This document shows, piece after piece, positions 41,805 to 51,655 of a stretch of 64,000 bases of DNA. Position 1 is the first letter of the stretch. Each line of letters starts with the position of its first letter. The DNA lies in assembly GCF_025215095.1 (NCBI RefSeq), contig NZ_JALHAP010000081.1:62001-126000 (forward strand), given 5' to 3'. The translations under genes and the position numbers were made by a program. Source of the DNA: Dryocola boscaweniae (GTDB taxonomy: Bacteria > Pseudomonadota > Gammaproteobacteria > Enterobacterales > Enterobacteriaceae). The notes below the pieces were generated by a model. It made no database searches. It saw only the letters and a program-made list of their open reading frames with translations, and had not been told where the DNA came from.

Positions 41805-43925
41805 ATGAAAAAGGCCCTGTTTTATTTACTGCTATTGGTGTTGGCGCCAATAGCCGTGCTGATCGTTATTACGCCTATGGACAGCCAAAAGCAGTATATT
41901 TTTGGTTTAATCAGCATTGGCGTTTTGTTTTTATTAGGTTTTAGCAAAAAGCACAGCATTTCCGTCATCATGATGGTGGTGGCTGTTTTAATGTCTACCC
42001 GATATATCTATTTTCGTGCAACGCAGACCCTGCATTTTAATTCTGAAATAGAAGCCATACTGGGCATCGGTCTTTTTTTAGCAGAACTCTACATTTGGAT
42101 AATTATAATGTTGAGCTATCTGCAAAACCTCTTCCCGCTTAAGCGCACGATTGTGCCGCTGCCCGATGACACGTCAAAATGGCCAACCGTTGACGTCTAT
42201 ATCCCGACGTATAACGAAAGCCTGGAGGTGGTGCGTGATACCGTACTGGCGGCCCAGTGCCTTGATTATCCTGCCGATAAACTAAAAATCTATTTGCTGG
42301 ATGACGGTAAGCGCAGCGAATTCGCGGTGTTCGCCGCAAACGTCGGCGTCGGCTACATCACGCGTAACGACAACTCTCACGCCAAGGCGGGCAACCTCAA
42401 CCACGCCATGAAGCTGACAAAAGGTGAGCTGATCTGCGTGTTCGACTGCGATCACGTTGCCACACGTATCTTCCTGCAGGCGACCGTTGGGGCGTTTCTG
42501 GTTGACCCGCGACTGGCGCTAATGCAGACGCCGCATTACTTCTATTCTCCGGACCCGTTTGAGCGCAACCTTTCCGTCGGGCGAAATATTCCCAACGAAG
42601 GCCAGCTTTTCTACGGGCAAATTCAGCGCGGCAACGATAACTGGAACGCGACGTTTTTCTGCGGTTCCTGCGCGGTTATCCGTCGCAGCGCGCTGGAAGA
42701 AATCGGCGGCTTTGCCGTTGAAACTGTTACCGAAGATGCGCACACCGCGCTGAAAATGCAGCGTCTGGGCTGGAAATCCGCCTATCTGGATATCCCACTG
42801 GCGGCAGGCCTTGCCACCGAACGTCTGGTGCTGCACGTCATTCAGCGAACCCGCTGGGCGCGCGGCATGACGCAAATCATGCGTCTGGACAATCCTCTTT
42901 TAGGCCGCGGCCTGAAGTGGCAGCAGCGCCTTTGCTACCTGACGGCGATGCTCTCGTTCCAGTTTGCTTTGCCGCGCGTGGCGTTCCTGACCGCGCCGCT
43001 GGCTTATCTGCTGTTTAACCTGAACATTATCCACTCCTCGGCGAGCCTGATTTTCGCCTATATGTTGCCGCACCTGTTCCTGTGTATTTACCTGAACTCG
43101 CGGCTGAACGGGCGGTTCCGCTACAGCTTCTGGGGCGAAATCTACGATATGGTGCTGGCGTTCCATCTGATTCTGCCAACCATCATCACGCTGATATTCC
43201 CGAAACGTGGCAAATTCAACGTAACGGACAAAGGCGCGCTGCTGGACGTAGGCTATTTCGATTTCAGTATCGTGCGTCCGCACATTGTCATCGCAGTGCT
43301 GCTTGCGATAGGCGTTATCGCCGGGATTGTGCGCGCCTGCGCCCATGACTATTTTGGCGTCGACCCGAAAGTTATCGCGCTGAACGTAGCCTGGGGCGTA
43401 TACAGCCTGATCTTCCTGCTGGCGGCGATTGCCGTTGCGCGTGAAACCCGGCAGACGCGTAAAACCATTCGTATCGACGTTAGCGTGCCGGTTGTTATTC
43501 ACTATGCGAGCGGCATTTCTTCGCGTAGCCATACTCTTGATTTATCCATGGGCGGCTGCCGCATCGCGGTGGTGGATGAACGCCATCTGCATGACGAAAT
43601 CGAAGAAGTAGAGCTGCAGTTGCAGTCTGGCACCATCAGTATTCCGGTTAAGATAATCGCCAGCGACGACAAATCTATTCGCCTGATGTTCGACGAAATT
43701 CCCCTCGACCGCCGCCGTGAACTGGTGCGCGTGGTGCTGGCCCGTGCCGATGCGTGGATCCATCCGCCAAAACCGCAGGACAATCCGTTCCGCTCGTTGC
43801 TGACCATCATTCGCAGCGTGTTCGATCTCTTCTGGCTGACCTGGAAATCCCGCCGTGAAAATCGTCGTCGACGTCTTGAAGAAGCCCGCCGCATAGATAA
43901 CGCCAACGAGGACAGCGCAGTATGA
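41805..43925 (+). CDS. bcsA: cellulose synthase catalytic subunit BcsA, locus I
   Basis: A 706-residue membrane glycosyltransferase (GT2) that polymerises UDP-glucose into beta-1,4-glucan and passes it across the inner membrane. The catalytic residues are in place: DDG at 166-168, DCD at 214-216, TED with the base D311, and QRTRW at 347-351; FFCGS marks the acceptor site. Membrane helices flank the catalytic domain (four before, at about 5-110, and four after). The PilZ domain binds c-di-GMP through R552-x3-R556 and the following DLSMGG. It lacks the long N-terminal extension seen in the locus II copy. Its stop overlaps bcsB by four bases. Confidence 0.95.
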   Translation: MKKALFYLLLLVLAPIAVLIVITPMDSQKQYIFGLISIGVLFLLGFSKKHSISVIMMVVAVLMSTRYIYFRATQTLHFNSEIEAILGIGLFLAELYIWIIIMLSYLQNLFPLKRTIVPLPDDTSKWPTVDVYIPTYNESLEVVRDTVLAAQCLDYPADKLKIYLLDDGKRSEFAVFAANVGVGYITRNDNSHAKAGNLNHAMKLTKGELICVFDCDHVATRIFLQATVGAFLVDPRLALMQTPHYFYSPDPFERNLSVGRNIPNEGQLFYGQIQRGNDNWNATFFCGSCAVIRRSALEEIGGFAVETVTEDAHTALKMQRLGWKSAYLDIPLAAGLATERLVLHVIQRTRWARGMTQIMRLDNPLLGRGLKWQQRLCYLTAMLSFQFALPRVAFLTAPLAYLLFNLNIIHSSASLIFAYMLPHLFLCIYLNSRLNGRFRYSFWGEIYDMVLAFHLILPTIITLIFPKRGKFNVTDKGALLDVGYFDFSIVRPHIVIAVLLAIGVIAGIVRACAHDYFGVDPKVIALNVAWGVYSLIFLLAAIAVARETRQTRKTIRIDVSVPVVIHYASGISSRSHTLDLSMGGCRIAVVDERHLHDEIEEVELQLQSGTISIPVKIIASDDKSIRLMFDEIPLDRRRELVRVVLARADAWIHPPKPQDNPFRSLLTIIRSVFDLFWLTWKSRRENRRRRLEEARRIDNANEDSAV

Positions 43926-46240
43926 AATGGATGTTCCGTAAAGCCTGCCAGATGTTCCTGGCTTTCAGCGTCCTGGCGATGCCGGTTATGGCTGAAGAGC
44001 CGACAAGCGTGGAATCCCTTCTGCCGGTAGATTTTCCGCCCCCGGCCGCGGAACCTGCGCCTGCTGGTCTTGCGCCTTCAGCCTTTACGCCCGGTAACGT
44101 CAGCAGCGTTACCGTTGCACAGATGGGGCAGCCTCTTGGCGTCGTGTTAAGCGGCGGACAGCTACAGGGCGGTATCGACTTCACCCTGTCGGCGGATCAG
44201 GTTGTTACCAACGCCCAACTGATGCTGAACCTGAAAGTGTCTCCGGCGATGGCGGCGCGCAACACTACGCTACAACTGATGCTCAACGGCCAGCCGCTTG
44301 GCACGGTGCCGCTGGGCTCGGCGGACAGCAACGTTTCTACCTACCAGCTCGATATCCCGGCGGCGATGGTGGTATCACGCAACAATATCAGCTTCAAGAT
44401 TAATGACGGCGACGCGCTGCTTTGTCAGCGGGATCTGTCGGATAAATATCAGGTCACCATCATGCCGAGCACCCGGCTTGATCTGGAAGCTCAACAGCTC
44501 AATATCGGCGCCGATTTAAGCCACTTCCCGCGTCCGTTCTTTGACGAGATGCAGATGACTCCTGCGACCATGATGTTCGCCTTCCCGGCGAAAACGCTGC
44601 CTGAACAGGTGAGCGCGGCGGCGCAGGTTGCCTCATGGCTGGGGATTCAGGCTGATTATCGCGGCATCTCCTTTGAAGCCATGCAGGACAAACTGCCGGA
44701 GAAAAACGGCATTCTGTTCGGCAAGCCCGGTGAATCTATCGGCGGTCTGAAGCTTCCGGCGAGCAATGGCGCGATGCTGCAAATCATCGATAATCCCGGC
44801 AACCCGGTTTATAAGCTGTTGCTGGTGGTGGGTAATAACGATCGGCAGCTACGCAGCGCCGTCTGGCGGCTAACCCGCGGTCAGTTCAAAACGCTGACCT
44901 CCAGCGCGGCGGTTGAGCCGCAGACCATTCCGGTCAGCAAGCCCTACGACGCGCCGCGCTGGATTTCTACCGAACGTCCGGTACGCCTGAGCGAGCTGAT
45001 GCGCAAAGACCAAAGCCTGACCGCCACCGGCATCTGGCATGATTCCCTGCGCCTGGCGTTCCGCGCCGCGCCCGATCTTTTTATGTGGGACGGCGACACC
45101 ATTCCGCTGAAGATCGGTTATCGCTTCCCGTCGGAGCCGTGGATCGATGAGGATCGCTCGTATCTGTCGATGACCTTCAACGGCACCTTCCTGCACAACC
45201 TGCCGGTCAACAAGCAGGGCGCGCTGGAAACGCTGTGGCACAAAGTGGGCGGCGACGCGCGTCAGGAAAGCTACGACATGCCGCTTGAGCCGTATTTGAT
45301 TTACGGCGACAACCAACTGGCGCTTTATTTTAAGATTGAAACCAAAGAAAACGCGCCGTGCAGCGTGCTGCTTAACAACAATATCAAAAGCCGTATCGAC
45401 GAAGATTCGTGGATTGATTTGAGCAACACTCGTCACTTTGCGCTGTTGCCGAATCTTTCGTATTTCGTTGGGGCTTCGTTCCCGTTCACACGTCTTGCGG
45501 ACTTCTCGCAAACCGTGCTGCTGCTGCCTGAAAATCCAGGCGAAAGCGAAATTGGCACGCTGCTGGATTTGGCTGCCCGTTCAGGCAACGCCACCGGCAC
45601 TGCGCTTAGCAACAACCGGGTTATGTTTGGCCTCCCTTCCGGCGGAGCGAATCAGTTGCACCTGAGCGAAAGCGATGTGCTGGCGGTTTCCACGCTGGAA
45701 CAAAGCGCGTTTAACCGTGCGCTGCTGGCTCAGTCCTCGTTTACCAGCAACGAACATACCTTCGGCGTGCGCGAACCAGGTATGTGGGAAAAAGCCCAGC
45801 GCTGGCTGGAAGGAGACTGGGGCGCGTCGGGCGTTGACGCTGACCGCTACTTCTCCTCCAACGAGGCGTGGCGTGGATTCGTGAGCTTCCGCTCGCAGTG
45901 GAACCCGTCGCGCCTGGTGGTGATGGCGATTGGCAGCAATGGCGAACAGCTTTCCCGTTTGCACAACGACCTCAGCTCGGCGCGTATCAACGCGGGGATT
46001 CGTGGCGACGCCGCCATCATCACCGATGAAAACGGCGTGCGCAGCTTCCGCGTTGGCCCGCAGTTCCCGAGCGGCCAGATGCCCTGGTACATGATGGTGG
46101 TGTGGTACGCCAACCAGCATTCGGCGCTGCTGGCGATTTTTGGCCTGCTGTTTGCGACGATTATTGGTTTGAGCCTCTATGCCCTGCTGAAACAGCGCGC
46201 GCGCAAACGTCTTAACCCTCGGGGTGATGATCGTGAGTAA
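43922..46240 (+). CDS. bcsB: cellulose synthase periplasmic subunit BcsB, locus I
   Basis: A 772-residue periplasmic, membrane-anchored protein that guides the new glucan after BcsA. The signal peptide (MKWMFRKACQMFLAFSVLAMPVMA, cleaved near 24-25) is followed by a P/A-rich segment (about 40-60), two repeats of carbohydrate-binding-like plus flavodoxin-like domains, and a C-terminal amphipathic helix and membrane anchor (about 737-757, LLAIFGLLFATIIGLSLYAL) before a basic tail. It is coupled to bcsA (four-base overlap). It is clearly diverged from the locus II BcsB, so the two loci are not a recent duplication. Confidence 0.93.
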   Translation: MKWMFRKACQMFLAFSVLAMPVMAEEPTSVESLLPVDFPPPAAEPAPAGLAPSAFTPGNVSSVTVAQMGQPLGVVLSGGQLQGGIDFTLSADQVVTNAQLMLNLKVSPAMAARNTTLQLMLNGQPLGTVPLGSADSNVSTYQLDIPAAMVVSRNNISFKINDGDALLCQRDLSDKYQVTIMPSTRLDLEAQQLNIGADLSHFPRPFFDEMQMTPATMMFAFPAKTLPEQVSAAAQVASWLGIQADYRGISFEAMQDKLPEKNGILFGKPGESIGGLKLPASNGAMLQIIDNPGNPVYKLLLVVGNNDRQLRSAVWRLTRGQFKTLTSSAAVEPQTIPVSKPYDAPRWISTERPVRLSELMRKDQSLTATGIWHDSLRLAFRAAPDLFMWDGDTIPLKIGYRFPSEPWIDEDRSYLSMTFNGTFLHNLPVNKQGALETLWHKVGGDARQESYDMPLEPYLIYGDNQLALYFKIETKENAPCSVLLNNNIKSRIDEDSWIDLSNTRHFALLPNLSYFVGASFPFTRLADFSQTVLLLPENPGESEIGTLLDLAARSGNATGTALSNNRVMFGLPSGGANQLHLSESDVLAVSTLEQSAFNRALLAQSSFTSNEHTFGVREPGMWEKAQRWLEGDWGASGVDADRYFSSNEAWRGFVSFRSQWNPSRLVVMAIGSNGEQLSRLHNDLSSARINAGIRGDAAIITDENGVRSFRVGPQFPSGQMPWYMMVVWYANQHSALLAIFGLLFATIIGLSLYALLKQRARKRLNPRGDDRE

Positions 46241-46253
46241 AGGTGGTAGCAGA

Positions 46254-49200
46254 ATGAATCATAAGAATAAAACCGCCAGACATTTGTCCACGCTTTGCCT
46301 GTTTGGCGGGCTGGCGATGGGAGCCATACACAGCGCGCAGGCGGCGGACACTAACAATCCGGCGTTAAAAGCCTTGTTCGAGCAGGCCAACTACTGGCAT
46401 GAAAAATCTCACGACGATCTGGCGATGGAATCGCTGAAAAAAGTGCTGATGGTGGATGCCGGCAATACCCAGGCGTTATATCTGATGGCGCTGTGGTCGC
46501 AGCAGGCGGGCGATCTCAAAGGCGCTGCCCAGTGGCGTGAACGTCTGGCGTCGGTTTCCCCGCAGGACGGCAATTTACAGGCGCTTGATAACGCCAAACA
46601 GATGCAGCAGGTGCCGCGTGGGCAGCTTGATCTGGCCCGTCAGCAGGCGCGCAGCGGCAACGTTCCGGCAGCGCTGGCAACCTGGCGTTCGCTGTTTAAC
46701 GGCGATCGGCCGCCGCCGAGTCTTGCGCCGGAATACTATCTGACGATGGCCGGGGAAAAATCGCTCTATCCGCAGGCTGTGACCGAGCTGCGTCAGCTCA
46801 CCGCGCAATATCCACAGGACAACAGCGCGCGTATTGCGTTGGGTAAAGTGTTGACCTACCAGGAAGATACGCGTCGCGAAGGCATGGATATCCTCCAGAC
46901 GATGGCCAGCGGCAGCCAGGATGCGGATAAATCCCTGCGCCAGGCTTTGCTATGGCTGGGGCCGAAGGCGGGCGACGATCAATATTATCAGACTTATTTA
47001 CAGCGCCACCCGAAAGACGCCGCCGTGCAGGAGTACTTCCGTAAAAGCATTGGCGGAACGGCAAAGGGCGAAGGTTTTACCGCGCTTAACAGCGGTAATG
47101 CCGATGCGGCGCGCAGCCAGTTTGAACAGGTATTACAGACCAACCCGGAAGACGCCGATGCGTTGGCCGGGATGGGCTATGTTGCTCTGCGTAAAGGGGA
47201 TTACGCCGCAGGTGCGCAGTATCTGAACCGGGCGGCAAGCCTTGGCGGAGCGGATTCAGATGCGCGTAAACAGCAGGCTGCCGACGCCGAATTTTACGGC
47301 CAGCTTGCCGGCGCGCAGGCGGCCTTTAAGCAAGGCAACGTCAGCCAGGCGCTGGCGTTAAGCGCTCCGCTGGCGCAACAAAGCGGCGAGCAGGGAACGT
47401 CTGCCAAACTGTTCCGCGCCGACGTGCAGCGTCACAACAAAGATTACACCGCCGCCGAGCAGACGCTGCGTAGCGTGCTGGACGACCAGCCGAATAACGC
47501 CTCCGCGCGTGAAAACCTCTACTACGTGCTGCGCGATCAGAACAAAACAGCGGAAGCTCAGGCGATGCTGCAAACGCTGCCGTCAAGCCTGCAGGCTAAG
47601 CTCCAGCCGCGAGTTTCCGGCGGCAACCCGACCGATCCTGTGCGCCGACAGGCGCAGCAGGCGGCGGCAAATGGCGATCCGCAGCGTGCGATTGCCATCC
47701 TGCAACAGGGCGTGGCCCGTTATCCCTCCGACCCATGGCTGCGTCTGGACCTGGCTCGCCAGTTACAAAAACAAGGGCGCAGCGCCGAAGCGGCGAACGT
47801 CATGGCTCCGTCGTTCCGCAGCAATGCGAGCAACACCGAGCTGTACGCCGCCGCGCTTTTTGCCAGCGAAAACAACGCCTGGCAGCAGTCGCAGACGCTG
47901 CTGTCGCGCATTCCGGCCGCCAGCCAGAATAGCGATATGCGCGAGCTGTCCCAGCGTGTGAACTACAACCTGCAAATGGCGGTTGCCGAACGCTATCTGG
48001 CGCAGGGCGATACCACCGCCGCCGCAAATACGCTCAAAGCGTTAGCCGTCCGTCCACCGCAGAGTCCGGCGGATGCAGGCAAGCTGGCGCGCATGCTGGC
48101 GCAAAGCGGCGACGTTAATACCGCCGTTTCCATCGTGCGGGACAATATGCGCCGTGGCGTGCAGGGCAACGCCGGCGATTATGCTGACCAGGTTAGCGTG
48201 CTTAATCAGGCGGGTCTGGGGCGTGAAGCGCAGGCGTGGCTCGCTAATCCTGAACTGCAATCGCGCAGCACAACGACCCAACTGGCGAGCCTTCGCAACG
48301 GCTATGTTATTAACGAAGCCGACCAGCTTCGTACCCAGGGCAACTATGCGGCGGCTTATGACAAGCTGATCCGCGCGATGCAGAGTGACCCGCAGAATAC
48401 CGATCTGATATTTGCCATGGCGCGCCTGTATCAGTCCGGCAAAATGAACAAAGAAGCGGGTGTGGTTTACGACTATCTGATGACGCGCGACACGCCGGAG
48501 CAGGATGCCCGGGCGGGCGCCATCGACGTGGCGTTAGCCAGCAAAGACGTGGATAAGGCGAAACAGTTGGCGGCCGGGCTGCGTAACGACGAAACGCCGC
48601 AGCGTTTGCTGCTGCTTGCGCGTGTATCGGAAGCAGAAGGCAACCATCAGCAGGCGATGAGCTATCTGCGCACCGCTCGCGGCAAGCTGCTTGGCTTGCA
48701 GAACAGCAACGGCGAAACGGCTCCGATGCTCGGCGGCCTGGCGTTAGCGGATAATCCGTTTGTGGGGACTGCCAGCCGTAGCGCCAGACCAGCGTCCGCC
48801 TCGCTGTATGGCGAGGCGATGCCGTGGCAGGAAGCGCAGTTGGCGCGTAATCCGCAAACCGCTCCGCCGGGCACAACGCGTACCGATCTGCCTGTGGAAA
48901 GCGAGCAGGCCGGCACGCTGCGCCAGGTGGACAATATGATGGAGCAACTGACCGACAAAACCGCCACCTGGGCGCGCGGTGCGGTTTCCGTGCGCGGACG
49001 CGATGGTGAAAGCGGCCTGAGCAAGCTCACTGAAATCAAATCGCCGCTGCAATGGTCTACCGTCCCCTTTGGCGATTCGCGCTTTGATATCAACGTTACG
49101 CCAATCAGCCTGAACGCGGGAAGCTCATCTGAGGAGTCCAGCCGCCGCTTCGGCACCGGGGCGCTGATTCAGGGCGCGGTAGGCGAAGAGTTGTATAACG

Positions 49201-50114
49201 CATCAACCACCACGCCAAAAACGCTGACCGATGTCGATAAGATCAAGGTGCCATCGCAGGGCTCGCAAAACGCGTCTGGCGTAGAAGTGGGCATGGCGCT
49301 GACCGGCGACCAGTACAAGCTTGACGTTGGCTCCACGCCGCTCGGCCAGGATCTGAACACCGTCGTGGGGGGCATTCAGTGGTCACCGCAACTGACGGAT
49401 TACCTCAAGCTGGTGCTGACCGGCGAGCGTCGCGCCGTGATGGACAGCCTGCTGTCTTATGTCGGCGTTGAAGACAAATACAGCGGCAAGAAGTGGGGCC
49501 AGGTCACGAAAAACGGCGGCAGCGCGCAACTGAGCTACGACAACGGCGACGCCGGGTTTTATGCCGGATTCGGGCTGTATAACTACCTGGGTGAAAACGT
49601 GCCGAGCAACAGCAACGTCAACGGGTCGGCGGGCGTCTATCTGCGTCCGTTCCACTACGATGACCGGGAGCTGAAGACCGGTATCAGCATGAGCTATATG
49701 GACTTCTCCAAAAACCTCAGCTATTTCAGCTACGGCCAGGGCGGCTATTTTAGCCCGCAGGATTACGTTAGCGTCTCCTTCCCGGTGGATTACACGCAGA
49801 AGTTCGACAACTGGAAGCTGGGCGTCGGCGCGTCGCTGGGTTATCAGTCTTATACCCAGGACGAAAGTCCGTACTTCCCGGGCGATTCGGCCCTGCAATC
49901 GCAGTTGGAAAACTACGTGGCTAACGGCTTCGCCAAAGAAGCTTACTACGGCGGCGGCAGCGAAAACGGCCTCGGCTACAATCTGCGCGCGTCGGCTGAT
50001 TATAAGATTAACAAAGATATGAGCATGGGTGGCCAGGTGGGTTACGACACCTTTGGCGATTACAACGAAAGTACCGCGCAGGTTTACTTCCGCTACTTGC
50101 TGGGGAACAAATAA
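46254..50114 (+). CDS. bcsC: cellulose export protein BcsC, locus I
   Basis: A 1286-residue periplasmic TPR protein with an outer-membrane barrel through which cellulose leaves the cell. A signal peptide (MNHKNKTARHLSTLCLFGG, cleaved near AQAA) precedes about 900 residues of tetratricopeptide repeats (for example AALATWRSLFNGD, DADALAGMGYVALRKGDYAAGAQYLNRAAS). The last 330 or so residues, from about GAVSVRGRDGES on, form the barrel and end VYFRYLLGNK. The start is ATG 46254, eight bases after AGGTGG; an ATG 30 bases earlier would overlap bcsB and spoil the signal peptide. Its stop shares one base with the bcsD ATG. Confidence 0.93.
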   Translation: MNHKNKTARHLSTLCLFGGLAMGAIHSAQAADTNNPALKALFEQANYWHEKSHDDLAMESLKKVLMVDAGNTQALYLMALWSQQAGDLKGAAQWRERLASVSPQDGNLQALDNAKQMQQVPRGQLDLARQQARSGNVPAALATWRSLFNGDRPPPSLAPEYYLTMAGEKSLYPQAVTELRQLTAQYPQDNSARIALGKVLTYQEDTRREGMDILQTMASGSQDADKSLRQALLWLGPKAGDDQYYQTYLQRHPKDAAVQEYFRKSIGGTAKGEGFTALNSGNADAARSQFEQVLQTNPEDADALAGMGYVALRKGDYAAGAQYLNRAASLGGADSDARKQQAADAEFYGQLAGAQAAFKQGNVSQALALSAPLAQQSGEQGTSAKLFRADVQRHNKDYTAAEQTLRSVLDDQPNNASARENLYYVLRDQNKTAEAQAMLQTLPSSLQAKLQPRVSGGNPTDPVRRQAQQAAANGDPQRAIAILQQGVARYPSDPWLRLDLARQLQKQGRSAEAANVMAPSFRSNASNTELYAAALFASENNAWQQSQTLLSRIPAASQNSDMRELSQRVNYNLQMAVAERYLAQGDTTAAANTLKALAVRPPQSPADAGKLARMLAQSGDVNTAVSIVRDNMRRGVQGNAGDYADQVSVLNQAGLGREAQAWLANPELQSRSTTTQLASLRNGYVINEADQLRTQGNYAAAYDKLIRAMQSDPQNTDLIFAMARLYQSGKMNKEAGVVYDYLMTRDTPEQDARAGAIDVALASKDVDKAKQLAAGLRNDETPQRLLLLARVSEAEGNHQQAMSYLRTARGKLLGLQNSNGETAPMLGGLALADNPFVGTASRSARPASASLYGEAMPWQEAQLARNPQTAPPGTTRTDLPVESEQAGTLRQVDNMMEQLTDKTATWARGAVSVRGRDGESGLSKLTEIKSPLQWSTVPFGDSRFDINVTPISLNAGSSSEESSRRFGTGALIQGAVGEELYNASTTTPKTLTDVDKIKVPSQGSQNASGVEVGMALTGDQYKLDVGSTPLGQDLNTVVGGIQWSPQLTDYLKLVLTGERRAVMDSLLSYVGVEDKYSGKKWGQVTKNGGSAQLSYDNGDAGFYAGFGLYNYLGENVPSNSNVNGSAGVYLRPFHYDDRELKTGISMSYMDFSKNLSYFSYGQGGYFSPQDYVSVSFPVDYTQKFDNWKLGVGASLGYQSYTQDESPYFPGDSALQSQLENYVANGFAKEAYYGGGSENGLGYNLRASADYKINKDMSMGGQVGYDTFGDYNESTAQVYFRYLLGNK

Positions 50115-50581
50115 TGAACGACCAACAACTGCTGCATTATTTCCAAAACCAGCAGGCGCAGCCGGGCTGGTTCTCGCTGATTCACATCATGATTGATAGC
50201 ATGGTGACTAACGTTGGCGAGGCGCAAAGTCGCCCGTTCCTGGTGCAGATGGGCGACAAGCTGGGCGCGCGTTTCCCATTAACGCTCGCGAGAACCGTGG
50301 GCGAGCTTGAAGAGCAGATAAATGTTCAGCTCGCCGCCTTCAACTGGGGCTATATTGATATCGAGGCCAGCGAAACGGCGATGCAGATTCGCCATATGGC
50401 GCTGCCTGTTCCTGCTGACGAAGCGCAGCAGGCCGCCTGGAACAGCGCGTTTAGCGCCGTGCTGGAGGGGCTTTATGCCCGCTGGCTGCGGGATCAGGGC
50501 GGTAAATCGCATGTTTCACTGTGGCGTGAGGCGTCCCCATCGGCCACGGTGGTGCATTTCAGATATCAAAACAGCAGGTAG
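50114..50581 (+). CDS. bcsD: cellulose synthase subunit D, BcsD
   Basis: A 155-residue periplasm- or cytosol-facing accessory protein of the BcsD family, known from Komagataeibacter, where an octameric ring organises nascent glucan chains into crystalline ribbons. Here the features are FSLIHIMIDSMVTNVGEAQSRPFLVQMGDKLGARFPL, EEQINVQLAAFNWGYIDIEA and the C-terminal HVSLWREASPSATVVHFRYQ. No signal peptide is seen, as in other BcsD. Its start overlaps the bcsC stop by one base (TAATG). BcsD is absent from E. coli and marks this locus as the type that can form ordered cellulose fibrils. Confidence 0.9.
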   Translation: MNDQQLLHYFQNQQAQPGWFSLIHIMIDSMVTNVGEAQSRPFLVQMGDKLGARFPLTLARTVGELEEQINVQLAAFNWGYIDIEASETAMQIRHMALPVPADEAQQAAWNSAFSAVLEGLYARWLRDQGGKSHVSLWREASPSATVVHFRYQNSR

Positions 50582-50591
50582 AGGTGAAGGA

Positions 50592-51584
50592 ATGTGGCAG
50601 CGATGCAAAGTGCTGATGATGGCGGTAATCGCGTTGGTTATCAGTCAGCAGGCGTTGGCAGGTCAGGCGTGGGAAAGCTATAAAACCCGGTTTTTGATGG
50701 CGGATGGTCGTATTATCGACACCGGTAATAACAGCATCAGCCATACGGAAGGGCAGGGTTTCGCCATGATGATGGCGGTGAGGAATAACGACCGCGCAAG
50801 CTTCGACAAGATCTGGCGCTGGACGCAACAAAACCTCAAAAATCCCGATAACGGGCTGTTCTACTGGCGCTATAACCCGGTTGCCGCCCAGCCTGTCGCC
50901 GATAAAAACAACGCCACCGATGGCGACACGTTCATCGCCTGGGCGCTGCTCAAAGCGGGCGATCTTTGGCACGATGACAGCTATTTAAAGGCGTCGGATG
51001 CGATAACCCGCGCGCTGGTGGAGCATAACGTCATTAACTTTGGCGGTTACCGCGTCATGCTGCCGGGCGCGAAGGGCTTTAACCTCAACAGCTATGTGAA
51101 TCTTAACCCGTCCTACTTTGTTTTCCCGGCCTGGCAGGACTTCGCCAACCGCAGCCATTTAACGGTATGGCGGGATCTGATTAACGATGGGCAAAAGCTG
51201 CTGGGTAAAATGCGTTTTGGTAACCCCCAGCTTCCGGCTGACTGGGTTTCGCTGTATGCAGACGGACACGTTGTGCCCGCCAAAGAGTGGCCAGCGCGTT
51301 TTAGCTACGACGCCATTCGCGTGCCGCTTTATGTGAAGTGGTTCACCCCGGCAAGCCCGCTACTGGAACCTTATAAAGCCTGGTGGGGACGCTTCGCGCG
51401 CGCCCAGACCCCGGCCTGGGTCAACGTTACTACCAACGATCCCGCGCCTTACATGATGGAAGGCGGTTTGTTGGCGGTACGCGATCTGGTCATGGGGGAT
51501 AACGCTCAGGGCGAGCTGCAAATCACCCAGCAGGAAGATTATTATTCCGCGAGTTTGAAGATGCTGGCGGGTTTGGCGCGATAG
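50592..51584 (+). CDS. bcsZ: periplasmic endo-beta-1,4-glucanase BcsZ (GH8)
   Basis: A 330-residue GH8 cellulase that trims cellulose in the periplasm and is needed for proper fibre formation. The signal peptide ends near ALA (21-23). The expected catalytic acid is E53 in SHTEGQGFAMM and the base D240 in FSYDAIRVPLY, with a further conserved aspartate pair in ATDGDTFIAWALL near 108-112; alpha/alpha-six barrel helices run throughout. The ATG at 50592 follows GAGGTGAAGGA closely, 10 bases after bcsD; the same frame stays open upstream through bcsD, but that part is not coding in this frame. It is the last gene of locus I and the only bcsZ in the window. Confidence 0.93.
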   Translation: MWQRCKVLMMAVIALVISQQALAGQAWESYKTRFLMADGRIIDTGNNSISHTEGQGFAMMMAVRNNDRASFDKIWRWTQQNLKNPDNGLFYWRYNPVAAQPVADKNNATDGDTFIAWALLKAGDLWHDDSYLKASDAITRALVEHNVINFGGYRVMLPGAKGFNLNSYVNLNPSYFVFPAWQDFANRSHLTVWRDLINDGQKLLGKMRFGNPQLPADWVSLYADGHVVPAKEWPARFSYDAIRVPLYVKWFTPASPLLEPYKAWWGRFARAQTPAWVNVTTNDPAPYMMEGGLLAVRDLVMGDNAQGELQITQQEDYYSASLKMLAGLAR

Positions 51585-51604
51585 TCGTTAGCGGGGCAGG
51601 ATGC

Positions 51605-51634
51605 CCCCGTCCTTTCTCCTGAGAGAGGACGGGG
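51605..51634. terminator. terminator between convergent bcsZ and bcsG
   Basis: A 13-bp stem (CCCCGTCCTTTCT with AGAGAGGACGGGG, one G-T pair) and CCTG loop in the 71-base gap. There is no long T-run on either strand, so it may act with Rho or as a processing end. Confidence 0.6.
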
Positions 51635-51655
51635 CGCCCCACCCAAAGCGGGCGC

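Noticed and set aside
50322-50591. The bcsZ frame continuing 90 codons upstream through bcsD
   Set aside because: This stretch is bcsD in another frame. The signal peptide and strong ribosome site support the bcsZ start at 50592.
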